A DNA stretch of 64,000 bases. Origin: JBOCEF01 sp050586345. GTDB lineage: Bacteria > Pseudomonadota > Alphaproteobacteria > Rhodobacterales > Rhodobacteraceae. Positions 8,321 to 16,549 of this stretch are shown here, in pieces. The stretch is taken from the NCBI RefSeq assembly GCF_050586345.1, contig NZ_JBOCEF010000009.1, positions 1 to 64,000 of the forward strand, read 5' to 3'. Position numbers and translations under genes: made by a program. The stretch's first letter is position 1. Every line of letters begins with the position of its first letter. A model generated the notes under the pieces. The model made no database searches. It worked only from the letters and a program-made list of their open reading frames with translations, and had not been told where the DNA came from.

Positions 8321-9049
8321 ATGCGCCTCGACCAACGCCTCGCCGCACTCGGCCTCGCCGACAGCCGCGCCCGCGCGCAGGCGCTGATCGCCGCGGGGGT
8401 GGTGCGCGTGAACGGCGCCGCGGCGAAGAAGGCCTCGCAGAAAACCGCCGAGTCCGACCGCATCGAGGTCACCGAAAATCCCAACCCCTGGGTCTCCCGC
8501 GCCGCGCTGAAGCTGGCCCATGCGCTGGAGGTCTTCGGACTGAAGCCCCATGGCGAGGCGCTCGACGTCGGCGCCTCGACCGGCGGCTTCACCGAGGTGC
8601 TGCTGGCGCACGGCGCGGCGCGGGTCCATGCGCTGGACGTCGGCCACGGCCAGCTGCACCCGCGCATCGCCGCCGACCCGCGCGTGCGCAACCTCGAGGG
8701 GGTGAATGCGCGCGAGATCCCCGAAGGCCTGGTCCCGCCGGTGGACTGGATCGTCTCGGACGTGTCCTTCATCGGGCTGGAAAAGGCGCTGCCCGGACCG
8801 ATGGCGCTGGCGCGCGACGGCGCCCGCCTCGTCGCCCTGATCAAGCCGCAGTTCGAGGCCGGGCCCGGCGCCGTCGGCAAGGACGGGGTCCTCAAGGACG
8901 ACGCGCTGATCGCGCAGATCCGCGCCCGCATCCGCGGTTTCCTCGAGGGCGCGGGCTGGCGCGTGACCCATGAGGGCGACAGCCCCATCGCGGGGGGCGA
9001 CGGCAACCGCGAATACCTGATCGCCGCCATCAAGGAGGGCCCGGCATGA
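8321..9049 (+). CDS. tlyA: TlyA-type rRNA 2'-O-methyltransferase / hemolysin-A family
   Basis: A 242-residue protein with an N-terminal S4 RNA-binding domain (MRLDQRLAALGLADSRARAQ, then VRVNG) and an FtsJ-like SAM-dependent methyltransferase domain starting at DVGASTGGFTE (~residue 84). VSDVSFIGLEKALP and IKPQFEAGPG are the family's catalytic region. Mycobacterial TlyA methylates ribosomal cytidines at the 2'-OH. The same activity is inferred here. The stop overlaps the next start (ATGA at 9046-9049), coupling it to a second RNA methyltransferase. Confidence 0.9.
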   Translation: MRLDQRLAALGLADSRARAQALIAAGVVRVNGAAAKKASQKTAESDRIEVTENPNPWVSRAALKLAHALEVFGLKPHGEALDVGASTGGFTEVLLAHGAARVHALDVGHGQLHPRIAADPRVRNLEGVNAREIPEGLVPPVDWIVSDVSFIGLEKALPGPMALARDGARLVALIKPQFEAGPGAVGKDGVLKDDALIAQIRARIRGFLEGAGWRVTHEGDSPIAGGDGNREYLIAAIKEGPA

Positions 9050-10308
9050 CCGAGACCCAGACCGAGCTGACCATCGACCGCCTCGGGCACCGGGGCGACG
9101 GCGTGGCCCATGGCCCGGAGGGGGAGGTCTTCGCGCCCTTCACCCTTCCGGGCGAGGTGGTGCGCGGCGAGGTTTCCGGCGGGCGCATGGCGGCGCCGAA
9201 GATCGCCGCGCCCTCCGCCCACCGCGTGAAGGCGCCCTGCCCGGCCTTCGGGCGCTGCGGCGGCTGCGCGCTGCAGCACGCCTCGGACGCCTTCGTGGCG
9301 GGCTGGAAGCGCGACGCGGTGGCCGCGGCGCTGGCCGCGCGGGGACTGCAGGCCGAGATCCTGGAGACGGCGACTTCACCGGACCGCTCCCGCCGCCGCG
9401 CGGTGCTGTCGGGGCGGCGCACCAAGAAGACCGTGCTGCTGGGCTTTCACGCCGCCCGCGACGCCGAGATCGTGCCGCTGGCCGATGCCTGCCCGCTGCT
9501 GCGCCCCGAGATCCTCGAGGGCCGCGCGGGGCTGGAGGCGCTGGTCGCCCGCGCCGCCTCGCGCAAGGGCGAGCTGCGGCTGTCGGTGACGGTGTCGCTG
9601 AACGGGCTGGACATCGCCGCCACCGGCGCCCGGCCGCTCGACGGCCCGCTGCGGCTGGACCTCGCGCGGCTGGCGGGGGAATTCGGCTGGGCGCGGCTGG
9701 TGGTGGATGACGAGCCGATCGCGACCGCCCGCCCGCCGCACCAGCCCTTCGGCAAGGCCCGCGTGGCCCCGGCGCCCGGCGGCTTCCTGCAGGCGACGGC
9801 GGAAGGCGAGGCGGCGATCCTGTCGGAGATCCGCGCCGTGGTGGGCAAGGCTGCCCGGGTGGTGGACCTCTTCTGCGGCGCCGGGGCCTTCGCCCTGCCG
9901 CTGGCCGAGACCGCCGAGGTGCTGGCGGTGGAGGGCGACGGCCCGGCGCTGGCGGCGCTCGAGGCCGGGTGGCGGGCCACCGGCGGCGCGCTGCGCAAGG
10001 TGGTTCCGCTGAAGCGCGACCTCTTCCGCCGCCCGCTGCTGGCGGCCGAGATGAAGGGGTTCCAGGCCGCGGTGATCGACCCGCCGCGGGCGGGGGCCGA
10101 GGCGCAGACGGCTGAATTGGCGGCGCTTGCGGCCGGCGGGATGCCGGGGCCGGAGCGCATCGCGGCGGTCAGCTGCAACCCCGCCACCTTCGCGCGCGAC
10201 GCGCGGGCGCTGGTGGATGCAGGCTGGCGCATGGGCCCGGTGCGCCCGGTGGACCAGTTCCGCTGGGCCCCGCATGTGGAGCTGACGGCGGGCTTCACCC
10301 GCGGCTGA
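9046..10308 (+). CDS. RlmD/TrmA-type 23S rRNA (uracil-C5) methyltransferase
   Basis: A 420-residue class I SAM-dependent RNA methyltransferase. An N-terminal TRAM-like domain is followed by iron-sulfur cysteines in CPAFGRCGGC (~65-74) and a fourth in DACPLL (~148). The SAM motif is VDLFCGAGAFALPLAE. DPPRAG and the nucleophile region SCNPATFARD (catalytic Cys near 377) come last. It probably makes 5-methyluridine in 23S rRNA or tRNA. The exact position cannot be told from sequence. It is translationally coupled to tlyA. Confidence 0.9.
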   Translation: MTETQTELTIDRLGHRGDGVAHGPEGEVFAPFTLPGEVVRGEVSGGRMAAPKIAAPSAHRVKAPCPAFGRCGGCALQHASDAFVAGWKRDAVAAALAARGLQAEILETATSPDRSRRRAVLSGRRTKKTVLLGFHAARDAEIVPLADACPLLRPEILEGRAGLEALVARAASRKGELRLSVTVSLNGLDIAATGARPLDGPLRLDLARLAGEFGWARLVVDDEPIATARPPHQPFGKARVAPAPGGFLQATAEGEAAILSEIRAVVGKAARVVDLFCGAGAFALPLAETAEVLAVEGDGPALAALEAGWRATGGALRKVVPLKRDLFRRPLLAAEMKGFQAAVIDPPRAGAEAQTAELAALAAGGMPGPERIAAVSCNPATFARDARALVDAGWRMGPVRPVDQFRWAPHVELTAGFTRG

Positions 10309-10359
10309 GGCCCGGGGGGGGGGACGCGCCGGGCGGCACGCGCCCGCCCTGCTCGCCTG

Positions 10360-10378
10360 ATGCGTGCATGCAACGCAT
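10360..10378. promoter_or_regulatory. Dyad-symmetric site upstream of the aspartyl protease gene
   Basis: ATGCGT (10360-10365) and ACGCAT (10373-10378) flank a GCATGC core. The position between the methyltransferase stop and the protease start fits an operator, but no regulator is known. Confidence 0.3.
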
Positions 10379-10541
10379 TCAGGTTGGGTTCAGCAAAAGG
10401 CGCAATTCGAACCGTCCGGCGGGCGTCTCAGGCTCGCTTTTCGATTCGACCGCATGTATCGTTCGGGGGAATTGGTCGCGAGCGGCGGGGCTTCGCCGCG
10501 GCGCGACTGGATTTCACGGCGTTCGGAGGCGTCAGAGCGTG

Positions 10542-11225
10542 ATGTACAGCCTGGCATTCAGACTGGGAATCATGGGATGCGGGATGTTCTTGCTGAACGC
10601 CCTGTTCCCCGAGGCGCTGACCACCGGCGACGACATGGCCCGGCTGGCCTTCTTCGCGCTGCTGTTCCTCGTCATCGTCTCCTCCGCCTCGCTGCCGCGC
10701 CTTGAGAAAGGCCCCAACTTTCTCAGCGCCGCCGTGGTCTGGGCGGGCGCGTCCAGCGCGCTGCTCGCGGGCTTCGCGTTCGAGGACGAGCTGCGCGAGC
10801 AGTTCGACCGCCGCCTCGGCGCCCGCGCCTCGATGGCCGCCGTCGCCCGCGCCCCGGGCGAGGTGGAGATCACCCGCACCTGGGACGGCCATTTCCGCGC
10901 CTGGGTCGAGGTCGGCGACACCGCCGCCCCGTTCCTGATCGACACCGGCGCCTCCCTGGTGCTGATGCGCTGGGAGGATGCCGAGGCGATGGGCGTCGAC
11001 ATGGCCTCGCTGCGCTTCGAGATGCCGGTGCTGACCGCCAATGGCGAGGCGATGGTGGCCCCGCTGCGGGTGCCGCTGATGCGCATCGGCGCGGTCGCGG
11101 TGCAGGACGTGCGCGCCGCCGTCGCCCCGAAGGGCACGCTGCAGGGCGGGCTGCTGGGGATGAGCTTCCTCGGCCGGCTGCACGAGATGACCATCCGCGG
11201 CGACAAGGTGATCCTGAAGAACTGA
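10542..11225 (+). CDS. Membrane-anchored retropepsin-like aspartyl protease (clan AA)
   Basis: 227 residues. Three hydrophobic stretches occupy roughly residues 1-75. After them comes a periplasmic or extracytoplasmic domain with FLIDTGASLVLM, the single DTG(A/S) active-site motif of retropepsin-like proteases that act as dimers. LLGMSFLGRL near the C-terminus is the usual second conserved block of the TIGR02281-type family. GGAGG at 10525-10529 sits 12 bases before ATG 10542 and 9 before an adjacent in-frame GTG at 10539, so either may start translation. The substrate is unknown. It stands alone, followed by a terminator. Confidence 0.85.
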   Translation: MYSLAFRLGIMGCGMFLLNALFPEALTTGDDMARLAFFALLFLVIVSSASLPRLEKGPNFLSAAVVWAGASSALLAGFAFEDELREQFDRRLGARASMAAVARAPGEVEITRTWDGHFRAWVEVGDTAAPFLIDTGASLVLMRWEDAEAMGVDMASLRFEMPVLTANGEAMVAPLRVPLMRIGAVAVQDVRAAVAPKGTLQGGLLGMSFLGRLHEMTIRGDKVILKN

Positions 11226-11251
11226 TCCCGCGGGTTCCACCGGGGGACGAA

Positions 11252-11273
11252 GGGGCGCCGCGTGCGCCCCTTT
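11252..11273 (+). terminator. Terminator of the aspartyl protease gene
   Basis: GGGGCGC and GCGCCCC form a 7-bp stem followed by TTT. Confidence 0.7.
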
Positions 11274-11742
11274 CGCGTTTACGCGCGCCGCGCCGCCTGC
11301 GCGACGCCATGGCCCCGGCCCGTCCCCCTGCCGCAAGCGCGCCGCGCCCCCGCGCCGCCGCGGCCCCCGCGCGCCGACGCCTGCCCGGGCGCGGCCGGGC
11401 GGGCGCGCGGGAGGGCCTGTCCCTCCCCGAGCCTGGCCGCATCGGGCGGCGAGGACCGGGGGCGCCGCCAGGGAGGGGGAGGCATCGGGGGGAGGCATCG
11501 GGGGAAGGCATCGGGGGAAGGCATCGGGGGGAGGATGCGGCCGCTCAGGGGGACAAGCCCCCGTTCGCGGCCGCAGGCGGCTGCGCCGCCGGGCGCCGAT
11601 CCAGGCCGGGGCGCGGGATGGACAGCCTTCCGCGACGCCGCTGCACCCCAGGACGCCGCGCCCCTTGCGCCGCGTCCCCCAACCCGAGCGGGGCGTTCAC
11701 CGCCGCCAAGGCCCGCCAAGACGCCCCCCCCCACCCAAACGC
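11274..11742. other. Intergenic region with a 13-bp minisatellite
   Basis: About 470 bases between convergent transcription units. Apart from the tandem repeat at 11481-11532 only G/C-biased sequence is seen, with no convincing gene on either strand. Confidence 0.6.
11481..11532. repeat. 13-bp tandem repeat, four copies
   Basis: Copies of GGCATCGGGGG-(G/A)A begin at 11481, 11494, 11507 and 11520 with an exact 13-bp period. The period is not a multiple of three and the site is non-coding. Confidence 0.85.
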
Positions 11743-11771
11743 AAAAGGGCCGGCGCACCCGGCGCCGGCCC
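11743..11771 (-). terminator. Terminator of the dnaX-ybaB unit
   Basis: GGGCCGGCGC and GCGCCGGCCC pair perfectly. On the minus strand the hairpin is followed by TTTT. Confidence 0.8.
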
Positions 11772-11796
11772 CTCGCTCAGCCCACCCTGCGGCGGA

Positions 11797-12141
11797 TCAG
11801 AACGGCAGCTTCATGCCCGGCGGCAGCGGCAGGCCCTCGGTGGCCTTGGCCATCTCCTGCGCGGCCAGCTCCTGCCCCGCTTCCTGCGCGCTGCGCACGG
11901 CGGCGACGATCAGGTCCTCGACCGCCTCGCGGTCATCGGGGTTGAACAGCGACGGGTCGATGGAGAGCGATTTCAGCTGCCCCTTGGCCGAGACCGAGGC
12001 CTTCACCAGCCCGGCGCCGGATTCGCCGGTGGCCTCCAGCTCCTCGATGCGGGCCTGGGCCTCCTGCATCTTCTCCTGCATCTCCTTGGCCTTGCTCATC
12101 ATCTTGGCCATGTCGCCAAGGCCGCCAAGTCCCTTCATCAT
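11797..12141 (-). CDS. ybaB: YbaB/EbfC nucleoid-associated protein
   Basis: A 114-residue DNA-binding protein. It starts MMKGLGGLGDMAKMMSKAKEMQEKM, the amphipathic helix typical of the family, then a SAKGQLKSLSIDPSL strand region and an AAQEMAKATEGLPLPPGM tail. It forms a dimer that coats DNA. The Shine-Dalgarno AAGGAGCG precedes two adjacent ATG codons, either of which may be used. It follows dnaX on the same strand, the common dnaX-ybaB arrangement that is often joined by recR (not present here). Confidence 0.92.
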   Translation of the reverse strand: MMKGLGGLGDMAKMMSKAKEMQEKMQEAQARIEELEATGESGAGLVKASVSAKGQLKSLSIDPSLFNPDDREAVEDLIVAAVRSAQEAGQELAAQEMAKATEGLPLPPGMKLPF

Positions 12142-12236
12142 CGCTCTCGCTCCTTGATGTCTCGGCCCGGCGGACGCGCGCGGCGGCCGGGCGGAAGGGG
12201 GCGCGCCGCAGCCGCCCCCGGCATGTCGTCAAACTC

Positions 12237-14168
12237 TCAGATGGGTTCGTCGTCGAACGGATCAACGGGTTCCCAGTCATCCCAGGGATCATCGGCGCCC
12301 TCGGGGGCCTCGCCGCCCGGGCCGGTCTCGATCAGTTCCGGCGTCGCCTTGATCTCGGCCCCCGGGAAGGCCGCCAGCGCGGCGGCCACCAGCGGGTGGC
12401 GCTTCAGGCTCGCCTGCACGTCCGCCGCCGCCGCGTCCCGCGTCTCGGCGATGGTCGGCGCCGCGGCGCCCTGCGACACGCTCACCACCCAGCGCGCCCC
12501 GGTCCAGGCCATCAGCCGCCGCGACAGCTCGGCCGCCAGGCCCTTCGGCGCCTTGTCCGAGGGCTGGAACGTGATCCGCCCCGGCTTGTAGGAGATCAGG
12601 CGCAGCCCGCGCTCCACATCCGTCAGCAGCCGCGCGTCGCGCTTGGCGCGGATCAGGCCCACGACGTCGTCGAAGCTTTTCAGCGCCGCCAGCGCCGCCG
12701 CCGCCTCGGGGTCGAGCGCCTCGGCCTCGTCCTCCGCCGCCCGCGGCGCGCCGCCGGCGACGACGCGCAGGGGCGTGCGGGTCTCGGGCGCCGCGCGGGC
12801 GAGCGCCTGGGCCGGGGTCAGCGCCATGGCCGTCACGGCGCCGTGCAGCGCGCCGCCGCCGCCCATCGGGCCGGGGCCGCCCTGGGCCGGATGCCCGCCG
12901 CCGCCGCCGCCGCCGCCGGACCCGCCGCCCGGGTGCATCCCGCCGCCGCCGGGACCCGGAGCGGGGGGCGAATTCTCCAGCCGCCGCAGGATGTCCTCGG
13001 GGCTCGGCAGCTCCGACACGTGGGTCAGTCGGATGACGGCCATCTCGGCGGCCATCATCGCGTTGGGCGCGCGGCCGACCTCCTCCATCGACTTCAGCAG
13101 CATCTGCCACATCCGCGCCAGCGGCCGCATCCCGAGCTTGCCCGCAAGCTCGCGCCCGCGATCCCGTTCCTCGGGCGGCACGGTGGGATCGTCGGCGCTT
13201 TCCGGCGCGATGCGGACCATCGAGATCCAGTGAGTCGCCTCGGCGAGGTCCCGCAGCACCGCCAGCGGATCGGCGCCGGACGCGTATTGCGCGGACAATT
13301 CCTCCAGCGCCGCGCGGCAGTCCCCGCGCATCACCGCCTCGAACAGGTCCAGAACCCGGCCGCGATCGGCCAGGCCCAGCATGTCGCGCACCTGCGCCGC
13401 CGTGGTCGCCCCGGCGCCATGCGCGATGGCCTGGTCCAGCAGCGAGAGCGCGTCGCGCACCGAGCCCTCGGCGGCCCGCGTGACCAGCGCCAGCGCGTCG
13501 GCGTCGACCTCGGCCCCCTCCTTGCCGCAAATGCCGGAGAGGTGGGCGATCATCACCTCCGGCTCGATCCGGCGCAGGTCGAACCGCTGGCAGCGGGACA
13601 GCACCGTCACCGGCACCTTGCGGATCTCGGTGGTGGCGAAGATGAATTTGACGTGCTCGGGCGGTTCCTCGAGCGTCTTGAGCAGCGCGTTGAACGCGCT
13701 GGTCGAGAGCATGTGGACCTCGTCGATGATGTAGACCTTGTAGCGGGCCGAGGCGGCGCGGTAGCGCACGCCGTCGATCAGCTCTCGGATGTCGCCGACG
13801 CCGGTGCGGGACGCGGCGTCCATCTCCAGCACGTCCACGTGGCGGGATTCGGAGATCGCCACGCAGGGCTCGCATTTCCCGCAAGGCTCCACCGTCGGGC
13901 CGCCCTGCCCGTCCTCGCCGATGCAGTTGAGGCCCTTGGCGATGATCCGGGCGGTGGTGGTCTTGCCCACGCCGCGCACGCCGGTCAGCACGAAGGCATG
14001 GGCGATGCGGCCCCCTTCGAACGCGTTGCGCAGGGTGCGGACCATCGCCTCCTGCCCGATCAGGTCGTGGAAATCGGCGGGGCGATACTTGCGCGCCAGC
14101 ACCTGGTAGGCGCCGCCCCCGGGCCTGGCTTGCCGGGGGCTGTCGTCCTTGGGGCTGTCCTCGGCCAT
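12237..14168 (-). CDS. dnaX: DNA polymerase III subunit gamma/tau
   Basis: A 643-residue clamp-loader ATPase. It shows Walker A GVRGVGKTTT (63-72), zinc-binding cysteines ending in CGKCEPC, Walker B DEVHMLST, and the sensor-I region FATTEIRKVPVTVLSRCQRFDL. A glycine-rich linker with long runs of Gly (around 12890-12970) joins the ATPase to a C-terminal tau-like domain. The start ATG at 14168 has AGGAGC upstream. A longer in-frame extension upstream is Arg/Pro-rich and unlikely. It organises the replisome and loads the beta clamp. Confidence 0.95.
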   Translation of the reverse strand: MAEDSPKDDSPRQARPGGGAYQVLARKYRPADFHDLIGQEAMVRTLRNAFEGGRIAHAFVLTGVRGVGKTTTARIIAKGLNCIGEDGQGGPTVEPCGKCEPCVAISESRHVDVLEMDAASRTGVGDIRELIDGVRYRAASARYKVYIIDEVHMLSTSAFNALLKTLEEPPEHVKFIFATTEIRKVPVTVLSRCQRFDLRRIEPEVMIAHLSGICGKEGAEVDADALALVTRAAEGSVRDALSLLDQAIAHGAGATTAAQVRDMLGLADRGRVLDLFEAVMRGDCRAALEELSAQYASGADPLAVLRDLAEATHWISMVRIAPESADDPTVPPEERDRGRELAGKLGMRPLARMWQMLLKSMEEVGRAPNAMMAAEMAVIRLTHVSELPSPEDILRRLENSPPAPGPGGGGMHPGGGSGGGGGGGGHPAQGGPGPMGGGGALHGAVTAMALTPAQALARAAPETRTPLRVVAGGAPRAAEDEAEALDPEAAAALAALKSFDDVVGLIRAKRDARLLTDVERGLRLISYKPGRITFQPSDKAPKGLAAELSRRLMAWTGARWVVSVSQGAAAPTIAETRDAAAADVQASLKRHPLVAAALAAFPGAEIKATPELIETGPGGEAPEGADDPWDDWEPVDPFDDEPI

Positions 14169-14343
14169 CTGGGCTCCTGCGCGCGCTCGGGAAGGTGGTG
14201 CGGGGCCGCCGCGGCATGTCCCCCGCGCGGCCGCCTCGAACCTATGCGAGCGGGGGGGCGGGAACAAGCGCGGACGGGCCGCCCGGGCGGCGGCGGGGCC
14301 GGGCGAGGCCCTGCCGGGCCCGCGCGCAAACCCCGCTCCCGCG

Positions 14344-14931
14344 TCAGTCCTCCGCGGCGGAGACCTTGAGCGCGTCGATGGTGCGGAACAGCGCCTCGCG
14401 CCCCGTGGCGGCGTCGGCCTCGTCAAGCCGGGCGACGAACACCCAGCTCAGGTCGATCAGATCGTCGGGGGCGGCGAAATGGATCACCCGCTCCACCCCG
14501 CCCTCATCCGCGCGCCAGCGCCCGCCCCAGACCCGCCAGGGCCGCCCGTCGGCATCCGCGATGGCGAAGGCGCCGCCATCGACCAGCTTCGCCTCCCAGC
14601 GGCCGAAGAAGGTGCGCAGCTCCTGCTGCTCGAACGCGGCGCGATGCGCCTCGATCACCGCCTTGCGCATGCGCGCGCCGGCGACGTCCGCGCTCTGGAA
14701 CCGGCGGGCGATCAGGCTGACCTGCGCGGCGCCGTCGGGGGCGTTGAGCACCGCCGCCCCGATGTCGCGCCGCGGGCCGACCACGCGCTGGCGCACCAGG
14801 TTCCACCCCGCAAGCTGCGCCGAGTCGACCGAAATCCCGACCGCCTCTCCAAAATTCACGCCGTCCGCCCGGGCGACCGGGCTGTAAAACATGCCGATTA
14901 ACGCGGCGATTACAAAAACATTACGAAACAT
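14344..14931 (-). CDS. Secreted protein of unknown function
   Basis: 195 residues starting MFRNVFVIAALIGMFYSPVARA, a clear signal peptide with cleavage after ARA. The mature part is soluble-looking, with RRFQSADVAGARMRKAV and two Trp-rich segments (RPWRVWGGRW). No known family is recognised. GGAAG lies about ten bases before ATG 14931, which is preferred over an upstream in-frame ATG because of the signal peptide. Its promoter region carries a perfect palindrome at 15003-15017, so it is probably regulated. Confidence 0.75.
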   Translation of the reverse strand: MFRNVFVIAALIGMFYSPVARADGVNFGEAVGISVDSAQLAGWNLVRQRVVGPRRDIGAAVLNAPDGAAQVSLIARRFQSADVAGARMRKAVIEAHRAAFEQQELRTFFGRWEAKLVDGGAFAIADADGRPWRVWGGRWRADEGGVERVIHFAAPDDLIDLSWVFVARLDEADAATGREALFRTIDALKVSAAED

Positions 14932-14981
14932 GCTGGAACTTCCCCAAATCATTCCGCCCGCTCCCCTCACTCTCGTCTTAC

Positions 14982-15017
14982 ATCATATGCGCAATCCGCC
15001 CAATGATTTCAAATCAT
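14982..15017 (-). promoter_or_regulatory. Promoter with a palindromic operator
   Basis: On the minus strand TTGAAA (15012-15007) and TATGAT (14987-14982) are separated by 19 bases. The -35 box lies inside a perfect palindrome, ATGATTT-C-AAATCAT (15003-15017). A further half-site AAATCAT is at 14946-14952, between promoter and gene. This fits a repressor operator. Confidence 0.5.
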
Positions 15018-15182
15018 CCCGCGGCCGGCGCCGACCGGGGCGGCGGCGCGGACGGGCGGACGGGCGCTCGCGCGAACGGGAGAGGGGGGAACGGGAGGGG
15101 GACGGGAGGGGGGAGGTGCGCAGGCGGAAGGCGCGACCGGCGCGCGGGCCGCGCTCGTCCCGGGGCAGGTCCCGCCGCAACG
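15018..15182. other. GC-rich spacer, no gene seen
   Basis: Together with the promoter above this separates the secreted-protein gene from ffs. It consists of runs of GGGA/CGGG with no conserved element seen. Confidence 0.5.
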
Positions 15183-15183
15183 A

Positions 15184-15213
15184 AAAAGGCCGCCCCCGCG
15201 GGGACGGCCTTTT
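15184..15213 (-). terminator. Terminator of ffs
   Basis: AAAGGCCGCCCC pairs with GGGGACGGCCTTTT (one mismatch). T-runs occur on both sides. It lies just downstream of the SRP RNA on the minus strand. Confidence 0.75.
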
Positions 15214-15252
15214 CACGCGCACCCTTCGCATCGCTGCGGGGGGCGGCGGGGT

Positions 15253-15346
15253 GAGAGGCTGGAACGCGACCCAAGCGGGACTCGTTGCGGCTGCTTCCTT
15301 CCGGACCTGACCGGGTTGGCGAGGCGCTTGCCCACGCCAACCTCTC
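15253..15346 (-). ncRNA. ffs: Signal recognition particle RNA (4.5S type)
   Basis: The minus strand carries the conserved apical core GGTCAGGTCCGGAAGGAAGC, which binds Ffh. The flanking ends GAGAGGTTGG (5', from 15346) and CCAGCCTCTC (3', to 15253) close a long hairpin of about 94 nt. It is the RNA scaffold that targets membrane proteins. The exact ends are estimated from the pairing. A terminator follows. Confidence 0.93.
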
Positions 15347-15548
15347 GAGGGTTCAGATAGCGGTCCGCGCGCCGGTTTTCAACCCCCGGAAAGCGTGAAC
15401 CGGACGCAGCGCCCGTCGCCCCGCCGCCGCCGCCTCCCCGCGCTTGCCGGGACGGCCCCGAGGCGCCACTTTGCCGCTCGCCGCACGAGAAGCCGCACGA
15501 GAACAGGTCGGGTCCCCCGGCCGGACGCCCCGGGGAGGAACCGCCATC

Positions 15549-16532
15549 ATGGACGCCGCCGAACGCTCGCCGCTCGAGACCATCACCTTCGCGGAAGGAA
15601 CCCGCGACCGCGCCGACCACCTGCGGGCGCAGGCGGAGAAGCTCGCCGCCCTCGCCGCCGCGCCCGAGGCGCGCACCGTCCCGCTCTGGCGCGGCAAGCC
15701 GCTGTTCGACCTCTCCGGCCCCGACCCGGTGCTGGCCTGGCGCGAAGCGGGGGACCCGAGCCTCGCCGAGGCCGCCGAGCCGCCGATCTTCCTGGGGCTG
15801 GAGCAGGGCGCGGCGCGCTTCGCGCTCGACATCTCCCGCTCGAAGGCGCCCGAGGGGCCGGACGGCGCCCCCGGGGGCCTGTTCGACCGCTCGATGCAGG
15901 GCCACCCGGCGCTGGACGACACGCTTCAGTTCGCCGACCTGCGCAACATGATGGCGCGGATCTCCGGCCAGGACGCGGCCGACGCGGCGACGGCGCGCGG
16001 GATGATGGAATGGCACCGCTCCCACCGCTTCTGCGCCAAGTGCGGATCGCCCTCGGCGCCCGAGAACGGCGGCTGGCGGCGCGCCTGCACCGCCTGCGGG
16101 GCGCTGCATTTCCCGCGCACGGACCCCGTCGTGATCCAGCTGATCACCAAGGGCGACAAGCTGCTGCTGGGGCGGCAACCGTCGTGGCCGCGGGGCTTCT
16201 GGTCGCTGCTCGCCGGTTTCGTCGAGCCGGGCGAGAGCCTGGAAGCGGCGGTGCGCCGCGAGACCTTCGAGGAGACGGGGGTCGAGGTCGGCAAGGTGCG
16301 TTACCTCGCCAGCCAGCCCTGGCCCTTCCCCAACAGCCTGATGTTCGCCTGCGCGGGCGAGGCGCTGGGGACCGAGATCTTCATCGACGAGAACGAGCTC
16401 GAGGCCGCGAAATGGGTCTCGAAACTCGAACTGCTCGACGCGCTGGACGGGAACACTCCCGACCTCGTGCCCGGCCGCCCCGGCGCCATCGCCCATTCGG
16501 TGATCAAGGCGTGGTGCGAGGGGTGGATCTGA
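15549..16532 (+). CDS. nudC: NADH pyrophosphatase / NAD-capped RNA hydrolase
   Basis: 327 residues. A zinc ribbon (CAKC at ~159-162 and CTAC at ~177-180) is followed by a Nudix box beginning GFVEPGESLEAAVRRETFEE. SQPWPFPNSLM downstream of the box is the NudC-specific motif. It hydrolyses NAD(H) to NMN and AMP and removes NAD caps from RNA. Its N-terminal domain is as expected for the full-length enzyme. GGAGGAA precedes ATG 15549. It is divergent from ffs. Confidence 0.94.
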   Translation: MDAAERSPLETITFAEGTRDRADHLRAQAEKLAALAAAPEARTVPLWRGKPLFDLSGPDPVLAWREAGDPSLAEAAEPPIFLGLEQGAARFALDISRSKAPEGPDGAPGGLFDRSMQGHPALDDTLQFADLRNMMARISGQDAADAATARGMMEWHRSHRFCAKCGSPSAPENGGWRRACTACGALHFPRTDPVVIQLITKGDKLLLGRQPSWPRGFWSLLAGFVEPGESLEAAVRRETFEETGVEVGKVRYLASQPWPFPNSLMFACAGEALGTEIFIDENELEAAKWVSKLELLDALDGNTPDLVPGRPGAIAHSVIKAWCEGWI

Positions 16533-16549
16533 GGGCGGGCCTCCCTCCC

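Noticed and set aside
11279..11758. A 159-codon frame on the minus strand in the minisatellite region
   Set aside because: Gly/Arg/Pro/Ala-rich translation without any motif, crossing a 13-bp repeat. Not credible as a gene.
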